Assembly: GCA_946480565.1 (NCBI GenBank)
Contig: CAMLKR010000128.1
Span: 1-6,776, forward strand
DNA from: an uncultured Arenimonas sp.
GTDB taxonomy: Bacteria > Pseudomonadota > Gammaproteobacteria > Xanthomonadales > Xanthomonadaceae
Direction of reading: 5' to 3'
Length of the DNA stretch: 6,776 nt
Under the pieces are notes generated by a model, which searched no databases, had not been told where the DNA came from, and worked only from the letters and a program-made list of their open reading frames with translations. Each line of letters begins with the position of its first letter. The first letter of the stretch is position 1. Position numbers and translations under genes: made by a program. Below are positions 6,282 through 6,776 of the stretch, in pieces.

Positions 6282-6776
6282 TCAGACCACCAGCCAGGTC
6301 ACCAGGCCCAGGAAACTGCCCATGCTGACCACGTCGGTCATGGTGGTCAGGAAGATGCTGGAGGCGGTCGCCGGGTCGGCGCCCAGGCGCTTGAGGATCA
6401 GCGGGATGGTCGCGCCCGACAGGCCGGCGATCATGCAGCTGAGGGCCATCGCCGCCATCGTGATCAGGCCCAGCACCAGGCCGTCGGAACCACCGTCGCG
6501 CGACACCACCCAGTACATGGCCGCGCCCGCGATGGCGCCGGTGACCAGGCCGTTGAGCAGGCCCAGCAGGCCCTCCTTGCCGACGATGGCGGCGATGCGC
6601 GTGGAGCGCAGTTCGCCCAGGGTCATGCCGCGCAGCATCACCGCCAGCGCCTGGCAGCCCAGGTTGCCGCTCTGCCCGCCCAGCACCGGCAGGAACACCG
6701 CCAGCACCACCACCTTGTTGATGGTGTCCTCGAAATAACCCACCACCGCCGCCGCCACGAACACCGTCAGCAGGTT
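6282..6776 (-). CDS. mgtE: MgtE-type magnesium transporter, C-terminal channel part (5' end off window)
   Basis: The last 164 residues and the stop of an MgtE-family Mg2+ channel are visible; the cytosolic N-domain and the CBS pair that gate the channel in response to internal Mg2+ would lie to the right of the window. The fragment starts inside the first transmembrane helix (NLLTVFVAAAVVGYFEDTINK) and then runs through helices two to five: VVVLAVFLPVLGGQSGNLGCQ (22-42), the helix around 70-91, the helix around 99-127, and SSIFLTTMTDVVSMGSFLGLVTWLVV (139-164). GADPATASSIFLTTMTDVVS (132-151) is the family's C-terminal signature, with Asp148 matching the pore aspartate of the last helix. Family members often read GGNAGTQ where this one has SGNLGCQ, a subtype difference and not damage. 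The channel works as a homodimer in the inner membrane. The leftward terminator at 6148-6188 probably ends its transcript. The GTG at 6764 is internal, since the frame stays open to the window end. Confidence 0.93.
   Translation of the reverse strand, partial: NLLTVFVAAAVVGYFEDTINKVVVLAVFLPVLGGQSGNLGCQALAVMLRGMTLGELRSTRIAAIVGKEGLLGLLNGLVTGAIAGAAMYWVVSRDGGSDGLVLGLITMAAMALSCMIAGLSGATIPLILKRLGADPATASSIFLTTMTDVVSMGSFLGLVTWLVV

Overview
The window is GC-rich and fully bacterial. Gene content and protein style (YceI, a bacterial ELM1-family protein, GlnE, MgtE, strong G/C at third codon positions) suggest a gammaproteobacterium. Lysobacteraceae/Xanthomonadaceae (Lysobacter, Luteimonas or relatives) is my best guess, made from memory of those proteins and not from a search. 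I see no tRNA, rRNA, CRISPR array, transposase or phage gene.

Layout, left to right. A leftward yceI-family gene (1-574, 3' end just off the window) diverges from a rightward gene for an unrecognised exported protein with four cysteines (841-1584). The 266-base gap between them holds two candidate sigma70-type promoters whose -35 boxes overlap. A strong GC-rich hairpin (1590-1625) closes the exported-protein gene. Next is a rightward ELM1/DUF1022-family gene (1646-2599), with a run of eight C directly behind its start codon. It converges on a long leftward glnE (2700-5510). The space between these two is occupied by an interspersed-type repeat element (2599-2720) made of 10-base units in two opposing arms. 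One arm runs into glnE and encodes its last residues. Upstream of glnE, 12 bases away and on the same strand, is a gene for an unrecognised three-helix membrane protein (5523-6122). A clear intrinsic terminator (6148-6188) separates it from the leftward mgtE-type magnesium channel gene, whose 3' half fills the right end (6282-6776).

How the genes relate. GlnE adenylylates and deadenylylates glutamine synthetase and so sets nitrogen assimilation. The membrane-protein gene just upstream is probably co-transcribed with it, but no nitrogen role can be read from its sequence. MgtE (Mg2+ uptake), YceI (periplasmic lipid-binding fold) and the ELM1-like protein (GT-B-like fold, unknown bacterial substrate) look like independent housekeeping units. 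No obvious new multi-gene system is visible. The most unusual signals are the 10-base phased repeat that supplies the GlnE tail, the terminator placed 25 bases before a gene start, and the overlapping divergent promoters.
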